Position numbers and translations under genes: made by a program. 64,000 bases of DNA. It comes from Enterobacter sp. Cy-643. GTDB lineage: Bacteria; Pseudomonadota; Gammaproteobacteria; Enterobacterales; Enterobacteriaceae. Where the stretch lies: positions 1 through 64,000 of the forward strand of contig NZ_VWWV01000001.1 in NCBI RefSeq assembly GCF_011752815.1. Direction: 5' to 3'. Below are positions 54,884 through 63,365 of the stretch, in pieces. The notes beneath the pieces are model-generated. The model saw only the letters and a program-made list of their open reading frames with translations, was not told the origin of the DNA and did no database searches. The first letter of the stretch is position 1. Each line of letters starts with the position of its first letter.

Positions 54884-55018
54884 GATACTGATGACAAACC
54901 TGATGCGGATAAAATTCTGCAATGTGTCGTCAGAAAAACAAACCGGAAAATCAATTCATTGATTTTCGGCTGATAACCACAAAGAGGGAAAAACCACGCT
55001 TTTTCCCTCTTTGTCAGC
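54884..55018 (+). repeat. Terminator-flanked structured repeat, copy 2
   Basis: A 135-bp element with near-perfect terminal inverted repeats, TGATGACAAA (54889-54898) and TTTGTCAGCA, and two inner hairpins: GAAAATCAAT/ATTGATTTTC, and the 13-bp stem AAAGAGGGAAAAA/TTTTTCCCTCTTT. It shares its inner 75 bp with the copy at 27780-27917. It is flanked by a perfect 28-bp direct repeat of the glyA terminator. Confidence 0.88.
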
Positions 55019-55050
55019 AAGCTTAAAGGCTCCCAATCGGGAGCCTTTTT
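55019..55050 (+). terminator. glyA terminator, right copy
   Basis: The hairpin GGCTCCC/GGGAGCC is followed by a T-run at 55045-55051. It also abuts the end of the convergent SIS isomerase gene. Confidence 0.88.
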
Positions 55051-55649
55051 TATTGCTTCTGGCTTAGCGTCAGCCCGACATCCCCGCCGGGATGAACGGC
55101 CAGCAGCGTCTCCTTCGAATACCCGCTCTCGCTCATCAGGCAGGCGCAGGCAGCATCAAAAATCGCCAGCGCCAGAATTATCGACGTGGTCGCCAGCATA
55201 TTCAGCGGATCCATTTCCTGCTTCACGCCGGTAGAAATCACCAGCCTTGCTGCCTGGGCGATGGCCGAATCCGGGTTCTCAGTGACGCTAATGAGCGGCA
55301 CGTTTCTGGCCGCCAGGCCCGGCAGCAGCCGCGTTAGCTCGTCGGAATTCCCGCCCCGGGAAAGCATGATCATCAGATCGTCCGCACGGAGAAAACCCAG
55401 ATCGCCATGCGCTGCGTCCGTTGCGCTGAGATAAATGGCCGGGTGTTCGACGCAGGCCAGCATATGGGCAATTTTCCTCGCGGCGATGCCCGAAGTACCG
55501 ACGCCTGTGACCACAATCTTGCCTTTACAGTTTCTCAGTTCGGCCAGCAAGGCGAGCCACTGCGGCTCGCTTAAATGCTGTTCCAGCGCGGCAAGCTCGC
55601 GGCTGCAGGTTGCCCACGCGCTGACGGCCTGCTGCCATGAATGACTCAT
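55050..55649 (-). CDS. SIS-domain phosphosugar isomerase, KdsD/GutQ-like
   Basis: A 199-residue single SIS domain resembles arabinose-5-phosphate isomerases (KdsD/GutQ) without their CBS domains. It has the sugar-phosphate loop VTGVGTSGIAARKIAHML, then TDAAHGDLGFLRADDLMIMLSRGGNSDEL, and the C-terminal HPGGDVG. The predicted reaction is interconversion of a ketose and an aldose 5-phosphate; ribulose 5-phosphate is one candidate. Its ATG overlaps the kinase stop by four bases, so it is the last gene of the sugar operon. Confidence 0.78.
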   Translation of the reverse strand: MSHSWQQAVSAWATCSRELAALEQHLSEPQWLALLAELRNCKGKIVVTGVGTSGIAARKIAHMLACVEHPAIYLSATDAAHGDLGFLRADDLMIMLSRGGNSDELTRLLPGLAARNVPLISVTENPDSAIAQAARLVISTGVKQEMDPLNMLATTSIILALAIFDAACACLMSESGYSKETLLAVHPGGDVGLTLSQKQ

Positions 55650-57283
55650 GCTTCCTCCTGCATCAGCTGGCGGTATTTCATGTGGTCGAGGTACATCTCG
55701 TGGAACACTTTGTATTTGCGATCGTAGTACTGCTTGATGCGGTTGGTCTGCGGCGTGACCGTTTTGCCTATGCGGCTCATGACCGACATCGCTTCCGGGA
55801 AGGAGTCGAATACGCCCGCCGCCACCGTGCCCATCATCGCGCTGCCCAGCAGCATCGCCTCGCTCTCTTCCGGCAGCAACATTGCGCAGCCGGTGGCGTT
55901 GGCGTGTTCCTGAACGAAGATAGGATTTTTGGTACCGCCGCCGCTCGCCATGACGGTGTCGATGGTGTAACCGCTGTGGTTCATGGTTTCGATAATATGG
56001 CGAGTGCCAAGCGCAATGGCCTGAATCGTCGCCAGGTACTGCAGCGCCATATCTTCCGGCGTGCGGGAAAGCTTCAGTCCGCTGATAACGCCGGTTAGCG
56101 TCGGGTTGGCGCGCGGCGAACGGTTGCCGTGGAAGTAGGGCAGGATGTGCATATCCTTCGTTAAGAAGGCGATGTTTTCCGGCTCCCCGGCCATTTTACG
56201 CAGCAGGGCGTTCAGCAGTTCGTAAATGGTTTGCCCCTGAGTCTTCGCCTGGGCAAGCAGCGTCTCATAGCAAGGGTGAGACTGAATAATATGGTCGATC
56301 AGCGCTCCGGTGGCCGACTGGCCGCCTTCATTGAGCCAGTAGCCCGGCAGCACGGCGGAGTAGTATGGCCCCCAAACGCCGTTGATAAAGCGCGCCTCTT
56401 TTGAAATGGCCATATGCCCGGTAGAGGTGCCGCCGATGAGCGCCACGCGGCGGTCAAAGTCTGCCACTTCGCCCGAAACGCCGCAGGCGCCGAGCGTACC
56501 GAGCGTACCGGCATGGGCATCAATAATCGAGACGCTGACGGCGGTGCCGGCAATCAGCCCCATCTCGCTTGCGGCGCGCTGCGTCAGACCGTGGCCCAAC
56601 GGCTCGCCCATGGTTTTCACATAGCGGCCAATTTTTTCCGCATCGTGCTCCAGCAGATCTTCCAGCCCAATCTGGCGGAAGTAGCTGCTGTCCCATTTGT
56701 CTTCGTGGCCCATGTAGGTCCATTTACAAACGGTGGAGCAGAGCGAGCGGGTATCATCCCCGGTAGCTCGCCAGGTCAGGAAGTCCGGTAAGTCAAAATA
56801 GTAGCCTGCGTTGGACCAGGTATTCGGCATGTGCTGCTTAAGCCACAGCAATTTTGGCGTTTGCATTTCCGGGGAAATAATCCCGCCCACGTAGTCCAGC
56901 ACGCGGTGGTGCAGGGCATTAATTCTGTCGGCCTGGGTAATGGCGCGGTGATCCATCCACACAATGATGTTCTGTTCGCTGCGCCCTGAAGGGCTGATGG
57001 TCAGCGGCTTGCCTTCTTTATCCAGCACCACCAGGGAACAGGTGGCGTCGAATCCCAGCCCTTTTACCTGAATCGGATTAATGTCGGCCTGGTTAACCGC
57101 ATCCCGCACCGCGTTGCAAACCGCCTGCCAGATATTGTCCGAGGATTGCTCGACGAAGTCCGCCTGCGGGCGGTAAATCTCAATCGCCCGGCTTGCCTCG
57201 CCAACCATTCTGCCATTCAGGTCAAAGACGCCCGCGCGGGCGCTTCCCGTCCCTACATCCACCCCAATGAAGTAACTCGCCAT
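55646..57283 (-). CDS. FGGY-family pentulose kinase
   Basis: A 545-residue carbohydrate kinase of the ribulokinase/D-ribulose kinase branch. It has the N-terminal phosphate loop GVDVGTGSARAGVFD, the substrate-region WMDHRA, DAHAGTLG, the second phosphate loop IGGTSTGHMA and the C-terminal ASGGGTKNPIFVQEHANATG. It would phosphorylate the imported ketopentose (for instance D-ribulose) with ATP. The ATG at 57283 follows AGGAGA. The exact substrate cannot be read from sequence. Confidence 0.82.
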   Translation of the reverse strand: MASYFIGVDVGTGSARAGVFDLNGRMVGEASRAIEIYRPQADFVEQSSDNIWQAVCNAVRDAVNQADINPIQVKGLGFDATCSLVVLDKEGKPLTISPSGRSEQNIIVWMDHRAITQADRINALHHRVLDYVGGIISPEMQTPKLLWLKQHMPNTWSNAGYYFDLPDFLTWRATGDDTRSLCSTVCKWTYMGHEDKWDSSYFRQIGLEDLLEHDAEKIGRYVKTMGEPLGHGLTQRAASEMGLIAGTAVSVSIIDAHAGTLGTLGACGVSGEVADFDRRVALIGGTSTGHMAISKEARFINGVWGPYYSAVLPGYWLNEGGQSATGALIDHIIQSHPCYETLLAQAKTQGQTIYELLNALLRKMAGEPENIAFLTKDMHILPYFHGNRSPRANPTLTGVISGLKLSRTPEDMALQYLATIQAIALGTRHIIETMNHSGYTIDTVMASGGGTKNPIFVQEHANATGCAMLLPEESEAMLLGSAMMGTVAAGVFDSFPEAMSVMSRIGKTVTPQTNRIKQYYDRKYKVFHEMYLDHMKYRQLMQEEA

Positions 57284-57299
57284 AATGATTCTCCTGAAC

Positions 57300-58253
57300 T
57301 CAGGCTTTACGATTCTGTAATGCGATAAAGAGGATCAGCACCGCGCCCCAGAGCGCCATGGTCAGATAGCTGCTGATCCCCAGCAAATTAAAGCCGCTTT
57401 CCAGCATTTGTAGCACGATGAGCGCCAGCACCAGGCCGATAATACGGCCAAAGCCGCCGTCCGGGTTTATGCCGCCCAGCACCGAAGCAAGGATGGTGAC
57501 CAGCAGGTAAGACTCACCGTACCCGGCTTTGGCCGAGTTGAATTTCGCCATCATAAGAATGGCGGCCACCCAGCCGAGCAGCGCGGAAATCACGTACACC
57601 GATATCTGCACCCGCACGGTGTTAACGCCGCTGTAGCGAGTGGCCTGTTCGTTGGAGCCGACCAGATAAAGGCTGCGCCCGAGCGTGGTGTGCTCCAGCA
57701 ATACCCAGAGCAAAACGGCAACCAGCAGGAACAGCAGCAGCGCGACCGGAATGCCGAGCAGCGTGGCGTTGCCCAGATACTGAATTGCCGCCGGGAAGCC
57801 GGAAATCACCGTGCCGTTAGACAGCAAAATATTGAGGCCGGAAATCAGCGTCATGGTGCCGAGCGTGGCCAGAATAGGTGAAACCCCGACCCAGGCGACC
57901 AGCGCGCCGTTTAGCGTGCCAATAGCTACCGCGACGGCAATACCTGCCAGCAGCGCCAGCGCGAAGAACAGCGGGTTATCCGGATGGCTGACGATGATCC
58001 CCGCCATCACCAGCGAACAGGCGTTCGCCCCGGCAATAATCGACAGGTTGATCCCGCCGGTCAGCATCGTCATTCCCATGCCCAGCGCCAGCATGCCGAG
58101 AATAGGCAACTGCGAGCCGATGGACTGGAAGTTGGCGAGGCTAAAGAAACGCCCGCCCAGCAGCAGTGAAAACGCCACGGCGACCACCACAATAATCACG
58201 CACTGAAGCCGGATGATCGCGTCACCGGGTAAAAATCTGGCGAAGGTTTTCAT
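57300..58253 (-). CDS. Sugar ABC transporter permease, second
   Basis: A 317-residue inner-membrane permease of the ribose/AI-2 (BPD_transp_2) type with eight to ten helices. The family motif appears as GITMGGINLSIIAGA-like LTGGINLSIIAGANACSLVMA, and the coupling region as LYLVGSNEQATRYSGVNT. It pairs with the adjacent permease to form the channel. The ATG at 58253 lies one base beyond the upstream gene's stop; a start at 58286 would overlap it. Confidence 0.87.
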   Translation of the reverse strand: MKTFARFLPGDAIIRLQCVIIVVVAVAFSLLLGGRFFSLANFQSIGSQLPILGMLALGMGMTMLTGGINLSIIAGANACSLVMAGIIVSHPDNPLFFALALLAGIAVAVAIGTLNGALVAWVGVSPILATLGTMTLISGLNILLSNGTVISGFPAAIQYLGNATLLGIPVALLLFLLVAVLLWVLLEHTTLGRSLYLVGSNEQATRYSGVNTVRVQISVYVISALLGWVAAILMMAKFNSAKAGYGESYLLVTILASVLGGINPDGGFGRIIGLVLALIVLQMLESGFNLLGISSYLTMALWGAVLILFIALQNRKA

Positions 58254-58254
58254 C

Positions 58255-59244
58255 TCAAAGCTCCCTTGCGAGTTTGCGTTTTTCATTCCAGGCCGTGGCG
58301 CTGATGCTGACCAGGATAATTACGCCGCTGAACACGGCGTGCCAGTAAGAGGACACGCTCAGCAGCGTCAGGCCATTTTGTAAGAAAGCCAGCAGGATAA
58401 CCCCGAGTAGGGTACCGGTGAGCGTGCCACGGCCGCCGCTCATGCTTGTCCCGCCGAGGACCACCGCCGCCAGAACCGTTAGCTCAAAGCCCAGCAGCGA
58501 GTTTGGTGCGACGGACTGGGTGATCTGCGCCTGAACGACGGCGGCAATACCGGCCAGAATCCCCATATAGCCGTAGACGTAGAAGTGCAGCTTAAGCAGG
58601 TTCATCCCCAGCCGGGATGCCGCCTCGCGGTTGCCGCCCATGGCATAAATCTGGCGGCCAAGGCGCGTGTAGTTCATCAGCACGGCGGTAAAGATAATCA
58701 CTGCGGCCAGGCACAGCAGCGGCAGGGTTAACCCGTACTGGTAACCGTCTTTGGCGGTGAAAGAGAACCAGTTGATGCCGTTCATAAACCAGTCCGGGAA
58801 GCCGTACAGCCACGTGCCTTTGGTGAGGTAAACCAGCAGGCCGTAATAAACGTTGAGGGTGGCAATGGTAATGATGATCGCCGGGACCCGCAGCCAGTAG
58901 ACCAGGAAGCCGTTGATAAGCCCGAGCAGCAGCCCCACGGCAATGGAAATCACCAGCGCCAGCGCAAAATTGCCGCCGTGGGTGATGACCCAACTTGCCA
59001 TCACGTACTGGGCAATGGCGGTCATCGCCGGGAACGAAATATCAATCCCCCCGGAAATCAGCACCACGAAGAGCCCGCAGGCCAGAATGCCGAGAATGGC
59101 GTAGCTGGTGGCGACATCGGTCAGGTTACCGAGAGATAAAAACTCATCGGTACTGATACTCAGGCCAACGGCCAGCGCCACCACCAGAAGACCCAGCCAG
59201 AACTCATGTTGCCCGGCCAGGCGGGAAAAACGAGGGTTATTCAT
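58255..59244 (-). CDS. Sugar ABC transporter permease, first
   Basis: A 329-residue permease of the same family (VLISGGIDISFPAMTAIAQY and IYAMGGNREAASRLGMN are the equivalent motifs). Paired permeases that differ in sequence are usual in AI-2/rhamnose-type systems such as LsrC and LsrD. The ATG at 59244 overlaps the end of the ATPase gene by eight bases; a start at 59259 is also open. Confidence 0.87.
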   Translation of the reverse strand: MNNPRFSRLAGQHEFWLGLLVVALAVGLSISTDEFLSLGNLTDVATSYAILGILACGLFVVLISGGIDISFPAMTAIAQYVMASWVITHGGNFALALVISIAVGLLLGLINGFLVYWLRVPAIIITIATLNVYYGLLVYLTKGTWLYGFPDWFMNGINWFSFTAKDGYQYGLTLPLLCLAAVIIFTAVLMNYTRLGRQIYAMGGNREAASRLGMNLLKLHFYVYGYMGILAGIAAVVQAQITQSVAPNSLLGFELTVLAAVVLGGTSMSGGRGTLTGTLLGVILLAFLQNGLTLLSVSSYWHAVFSGVIILVSISATAWNEKRKLAREL

Positions 59245-60736
59245 TGACCACCTCAGCAATGTCCTGCTCGCTACTGCGATGAGGATTAAACTCTGCGACC
59301 AGCTCGCCCCGGCGCATCACCAGCACGCGGTGGCTGTTGTAGTACGCTTCAGGGATTTCATCGCAAATCATCAGTACCGCCAGCCCCTGTTCCGCCAGGG
59401 AACGGGCGATTTGGTAAATACCTTCTTTGTTGGCGATATCCACGCCCACCGTGGGCGAGTCGAGGATCAATATTTGCGGATTAGTCGCCACCCATTTAGC
59501 GATGGCGATCCTTTGGGCGTTGCCGCCAGAAAGGGTTTTAACCGGCAGGCCGGGATCGGAGACTTTGATGTTTAGCTCACGAATGAGATCGGCCACCAGA
59601 TGACGGGCTTTTGCGTGATCGAGCAGGCCGCTGCGGGTATGAAGCCTGTCGAAGACCGTCACAATCGTGTTGTCGTAGATCGACTGCTCCATGATCAGGC
59701 CTTGGGTAAGACGATCTTCGGACACGTAGCCGATGCCGTGTTTGATCGCATCGTGGTTATTGCGAAACGTCACCGGCACGCCGTCGATCAGCATTTCACC
59801 GCTTTGCGGCTGCGTCATGCCGAACAGGCTCATGCACAGTTCGGTGCGGCCCGACCCGAGCAGGCCAACGATGGAAACAATCTCGCCGCTGCGCAGCGCC
59901 AGATTGATGTTGTGGTATTTGCCTTTGCGGCTGAGGCCGCGCAGCTCCAGCATCGGCTGTTTTTCTACCGGCGGTTTTTCCGGCAACGGGCTGTAGTGGA
60001 AGCGCTGCCCGGTCATCAGGAACGCAAGCTCGTTGCTGTCCAGCTCGCTGGCCTGCCAGGTGCCGACCAGCTTCCCGTCACGCATCACGCTAATGCGGTC
60101 GGCGACTTCCATTACTTCGTCCAGGCGGTGGCTGACAAACACCACGCAAATTCCGTCCGCTTTGAGTTCATTCACCACCCGCAGCAGGCCGTTAACCTCC
60201 TGGCGGGTAAGCGACGCTGTGGGTTCGTCCATAATAACCAGCCGGGCATCGGCAGCAATGGCGCGGCAAATCGCCACCAGCTGACGATCGGCTATCGAGA
60301 GTTTTTCGACTTTTTTGTCCGGGTCGAGCGTGACGCCAATGCGCTGCATGGCCGCCAGCGCCTGGGCTTTCATCGCGCTGCGGTTAACCCACAGGCTGCC
60401 GCCGGGCTGATAGCGGTGCACGGCGATATTCTCGGCCACGCTGAAATTGGGGAACAGCGACAGATCCTGGTAGATCACCTGGATGCCGTAATGCGCGGAA
60501 AGCGTGGGCGTCAGGGTATGGAACAGTTTGCCGTCGAGGGCAATCTGTGCGCCTTTCTCCGGGTGATAGACGCCGGAAATCACTTTGATGATCGTGCTTT
60601 TACCGCAGCCGTTTTGCCCGGCCAGGCAATGAACTTCGCCTTTTCTGAGCGTCAGATTGACGTTATCCAGCGCCCGCACGCCCGGGAATTGCTTGCTGAT
60701 ATTCTCAAGAGTGATAAATGCGGATGTGTCGGTCAT
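59237..60736 (-). CDS. Sugar ABC transporter ATP-binding protein, two domains
   Basis: A 499-residue protein with two ABC domains, as in RbsA/LsrA. The first has Walker A GQNGCGKST and Walker B LVIMDEPTA; the second has a degenerate Walker A (GLLGSGRTE), a signature LSGGNAQRIAIAKWV and LILDSPTVGVDI. Such unequal halves are normal for carbohydrate uptake transporters of class 2. The ATG at 60736 (MTDTSAFITLENIS) is favoured over a longer frame. Confidence 0.92.
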   Translation of the reverse strand: MTDTSAFITLENISKQFPGVRALDNVNLTLRKGEVHCLAGQNGCGKSTIIKVISGVYHPEKGAQIALDGKLFHTLTPTLSAHYGIQVIYQDLSLFPNFSVAENIAVHRYQPGGSLWVNRSAMKAQALAAMQRIGVTLDPDKKVEKLSIADRQLVAICRAIAADARLVIMDEPTASLTRQEVNGLLRVVNELKADGICVVFVSHRLDEVMEVADRISVMRDGKLVGTWQASELDSNELAFLMTGQRFHYSPLPEKPPVEKQPMLELRGLSRKGKYHNINLALRSGEIVSIVGLLGSGRTELCMSLFGMTQPQSGEMLIDGVPVTFRNNHDAIKHGIGYVSEDRLTQGLIMEQSIYDNTIVTVFDRLHTRSGLLDHAKARHLVADLIRELNIKVSDPGLPVKTLSGGNAQRIAIAKWVATNPQILILDSPTVGVDIANKEGIYQIARSLAEQGLAVLMICDEIPEAYYNSHRVLVMRRGELVAEFNPHRSSEQDIAEVVNE

Positions 60737-60753
60737 GGGTAATGCCCCTGCCG

Positions 60754-60816
60754 GCGCCCGATGTGGGCGCCACAAAATAATCTGGTTGGAGAATGCCGGT
60801 CGGCTGACCGGCATTC
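60754..60816 (-). promoter_or_regulatory. Two hairpins between binding-protein and ATPase genes
   Basis: A seven-base stem, GGCGCCC/GGGCGCC (about 60754-60772), and an 11-base perfect stem, GAATGCCGGTC/GACCGGCATTC (60791-60816), lie in the 107-bp gap. Neither has a T-run. Such hairpins often protect the 3' end of the highly expressed binding-protein mRNA. Confidence 0.6.
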
Positions 60817-60843
60817 CGGTTTCCCTGGTGTTGGCGGAGTGCC

Positions 60844-61827
60844 TTAGAAACCGAGTGACTGAGCGTTATCTTTGGTGACTTCGAGGATCTTGTTAAAGCG
60901 GATCACTTTCTTATCCATGTCGACATCGGCTTTACCCAGACCGTCAATGGTCAGGTCTTTGGTCACGGCTTTTCCCTGCAGCAGCTGGTCAGCTACGGTA
61001 ACCAGCGCGTAACCGGCATCTTTAGGATCCCAAAGCAGCGCTTTTTTAATGTCGCCGCGCATCAGATAAGGTGCCGCCTGGCCCGGCATGGCAATGCCGA
61101 CAACCGCCAGTTTGTCCTTCGCGCGTTTTTTCTGTACCGCCTGGCCCGCGCCGATTGGGCCGAGGGAACCAAAGCCAATCACGCCTTTCATCTGCGGATA
61201 CGTTTTCATCAGATCAAGCGTGGTGGAATAGGATTTGTCGATGCTCTCCGCCACCGGCAGGCGCGAAGTCACTTCAAACATATCCGGGTATTTTTCTTTC
61301 TGATATTTAATGGCGGAATCCGCCCAGGCGTTGTGCAGCGGCACGGTGAGCGACCCGACGTAAATCGCATAGCCGCCTTTGCCGCCCATGTCTTTCGCCA
61401 GCTCGTCCATGTTGGCCTGAGCGTATTTTTCGCTGTCGATGGTTTCGATATCCCACTGGCCGATCTGCTGGTCAGGGGATTCATGCGTCAGCACCACGAT
61501 GCCCTGATCGCGCGCTTTTTTCAGCACTGGCTCCAGTACTTTGGCATCGTTAGGCACCACGATAATGGCGTTTACTTTCTTGGCGATCAGATCCTCAATC
61601 ACCTTTACCTGCTGAGCCGGATCGGGCGTTGAGGCTCCGGTCTGGTAAGCGTTAACGTTGAGTTTTTTTGCAGCTTCGTTGACGCCGGTTTCCATCCGGT
61701 TAAACCATGGGATCCCGGTGACTTTTGCCACCACTGCGATTTCATACTTATCCGCCGCAACGGCCGTACCGGACAACATGCATGCAGAAATCAGGGTTGC
61801 ACTGAGTAATGCGAGTTTGAATTTCAT
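60844..61827 (-). CDS. Periplasmic sugar-binding protein of ABC transporter
   Basis: A 327-residue binding protein of the ribose/AI-2 (Peripla_BP_4) family. A signal peptide ends near TAVA-ADKYEIAV (residues 24-25); a lipobox-like ISAC at C16 is an alternative. Features such as KVTGIPWFNRMETGVNEAAKKLN and VVPNDAKVLEPVLKKARDQGI resemble LsrB and RhaS. It heads the leftward operon with the ATPase, permeases, kinase and isomerase. The ligand is unknown; the kinase suggests a pentulose or related sugar. Confidence 0.87.
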   Translation of the reverse strand: MKFKLALLSATLISACMLSGTAVAADKYEIAVVAKVTGIPWFNRMETGVNEAAKKLNVNAYQTGASTPDPAQQVKVIEDLIAKKVNAIIVVPNDAKVLEPVLKKARDQGIVVLTHESPDQQIGQWDIETIDSEKYAQANMDELAKDMGGKGGYAIYVGSLTVPLHNAWADSAIKYQKEKYPDMFEVTSRLPVAESIDKSYSTTLDLMKTYPQMKGVIGFGSLGPIGAGQAVQKKRAKDKLAVVGIAMPGQAAPYLMRGDIKKALLWDPKDAGYALVTVADQLLQGKAVTKDLTIDGLGKADVDMDKKVIRFNKILEVTKDNAQSLGF

Positions 61828-62171
61828 AGGTGTACCTTTTTTATTAGGGACTGAGGCATGTCACGGAGAGGAGACTAGCAACGAAGGGAAGAGGGAATGA
61901 ATCGCAGTTTTTCTAAATGTGATGCACGCCCATTATTGTTTTTTTTTAGATCTAATTCAGTTAAAAAATGGTTAAATATATGATGTTTTTTTAAACTGGA
62001 CGGACATGGTGGTGTTAATTAACAGTCGGAAATGAAACATATAGGCAACAATTAATAAACAATTTGCCGTTAAGGGGACGTTTTGGGCACCAAAGAGGCG
62101 GCAAGCCAGCAAAAGAATGTTACGAAATTGTGAGCTGAAGCGTATCAAGCAAAATGGGCGGGAAACACATG
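61828..62171 (-). promoter_or_regulatory. Upstream region of the sugar operon
   Basis: A 344-bp AT-rich stretch with no supported gene. It must hold the promoter of the sugar operon. AAATGTGATGCACGCCCATT near 61914-61933 has one good CRP half-site (TGTGA) and a poor second half. TTAATTAA and several T-runs are present. No clear operator for the neighbouring ROK regulator was found. Confidence 0.4.
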
Positions 62172-62172
62172 A

Positions 62173-62197
62173 AAAAGGCCGCAGAAGCGGCCTTTAA
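62173..62197 (-). terminator. Terminator of yphA
   Basis: On the minus strand AAAGGCCGC/GCGGCCTTT is followed by TTCATG, with the T-run built into the stem end. It lies 14 bases after the yphA stop. Confidence 0.85.
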
Positions 62198-62210
62198 GTG
62201 AGGCAGAAAT

Positions 62211-62633
62211 TTAGCGCTTATCGACGGAAATCGCGCCAGGGCCAGTGACCGCCAGCAGCAGGAATCCACCAGCTATGCTTATGTTTTTATAGAAGTTAAT
62301 CATATTAGGCATCACTGCATCCCCGGTCATATTCCAGTAATGGTGACCGATAAGCGCCGTGCCGAGGGTATAAAACACAAACAAAATGGCCAGCGGGCGG
62401 GTAAAGAACCCGATGATGACCAGGATGGCGGCAACAACTTCCATCAACACCGCAATGGCGGCGGCAAGCGTAGGGAGTGGTGTCCCAAGATGCTCCATAT
62501 AGGCCACGGTGCCGCTGAATCCGCTGATCTTCGGCAAGCCGAAAATAATGAACAGCAGAATCAACGCAATACGGGCAATAAGCAGGATCAGGGCACGGGA
62601 TTGACCAAAATCGAAATAGCGGAGTGTGTTCAT
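62211..62633 (-). CDS. yphA: DoxX-family inner-membrane protein YphA
   Basis: A 140-residue protein with four membrane helices, very like E. coli YphA over its full length ([10 protein letters not shown] start, [27 protein letters not shown]). DoxX proteins are linked to thiol and oxidative stress, but the role of YphA is not established. In E. coli it lies in the yph cluster; here it follows the sugar operon. Confidence 0.85.
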   Translation of the reverse strand: MNTLRYFDFGQSRALILLIARIALILLFIIFGLPKISGFSGTVAYMEHLGTPLPTLAAAIAVLMEVVAAILVIIGFFTRPLAILFVFYTLGTALIGHHYWNMTGDAVMPNMINFYKNISIAGGFLLLAVTGPGAISVDKR

Positions 62634-62810
62634 AGCGGGCTCGCCTGTAGTGGACTCAATTTAAAGTTAATACACAACATCCGAGCCTGCCATTACCGCT
62701 GCGCCTCTACCGTATTGTTTGTGTTAATGAATGTTTTTTATTTTACGCTGCTCTACTTGTTTGAGGTGGGCGGTGTAAAATTGCTGTTTAAGGACTCATC
62801 TGGGGCAACC

Positions 62811-63305
62811 ATGAAGAATGAACAAGGCCAGCTGCGGGAAGCGGATAATCGCTCCGGGTCCGGCATAACTTGTGGCGCGGGACAAGGCGGAAAAATTGAC
62901 GGCTGGCTGTATGTCGCCGCGCTCTGGCTGCTGGTGAACCTGGTCTGTGTGCCTTATGCGCTCTATCTTTTTGTCGCCACGGAACTGAGAAATTCACGTC
63001 TCGACGGAATTTATCATTTCTACCTGCTGATGGGGATCGTGGTCCTGGTCATCGGTTTGATGCTAACGCTGGCGACAAGCTGGTGTTTCTTCACCCGCAG
63101 AAAAGGCATTCGGGAAATTATCATCCCCCAATTTATCTACAACGTGGTTTACCTGTTTTGCCTGCTATGGATCCCTGCCGGGCTATTTGGCATCGACATT
63201 CCCGCTCGCGCGATTGTGGATATTGGTTACGCGGTGGCCGGCATTATTCTCGGAATTCCCTATTTCCTCTTCTCAAAACGCATTAATGTGGTGTTTTGCC
63301 GTTAA
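62811..63305 (+). CDS. DUF2569 family membrane protein
   Basis: A 164-residue protein with a hydrophilic N-terminus (about 30 residues) and four membrane helices, beginning GGWLYVAALWLLVNL-like (DGWLYVAALWLLVNLVCVPYAL). This matches DUF2569 (for example E. coli YdgK). Function unknown. The ATG at 62811 is assumed. The longer frame from 62340 runs antisense through yphA and is not credible. Confidence 0.7.
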   Translation: MKNEQGQLREADNRSGSGITCGAGQGGKIDGWLYVAALWLLVNLVCVPYALYLFVATELRNSRLDGIYHFYLLMGIVVLVIGLMLTLATSWCFFTRRKGIREIIIPQFIYNVVYLFCLLWIPAGLFGIDIPARAIVDIGYAVAGIILGIPYFLFSKRINVVFCR

Positions 63306-63365
63306 GAACTGCCGCCGAAAAGAGGGCTTTCAAAGACCTGGCATGAAGCCCCTCGCTTCCTCTCC

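Noticed and set aside
54793-55020. Minus-strand ORF containing WFFPLCGYQPKINELIF, also seen at 27779-28003
   Set aside because: It is the translation of the structured repeat element on its other strand and continues into unrelated flanks at each site; a repeat artefact, not a gene.
62340-62810. N-terminal half of a long frame leading into the DUF2569 protein
   Set aside because: It runs antisense through yphA, has no family similarity, and the DUF2569 protein is complete from 62811.
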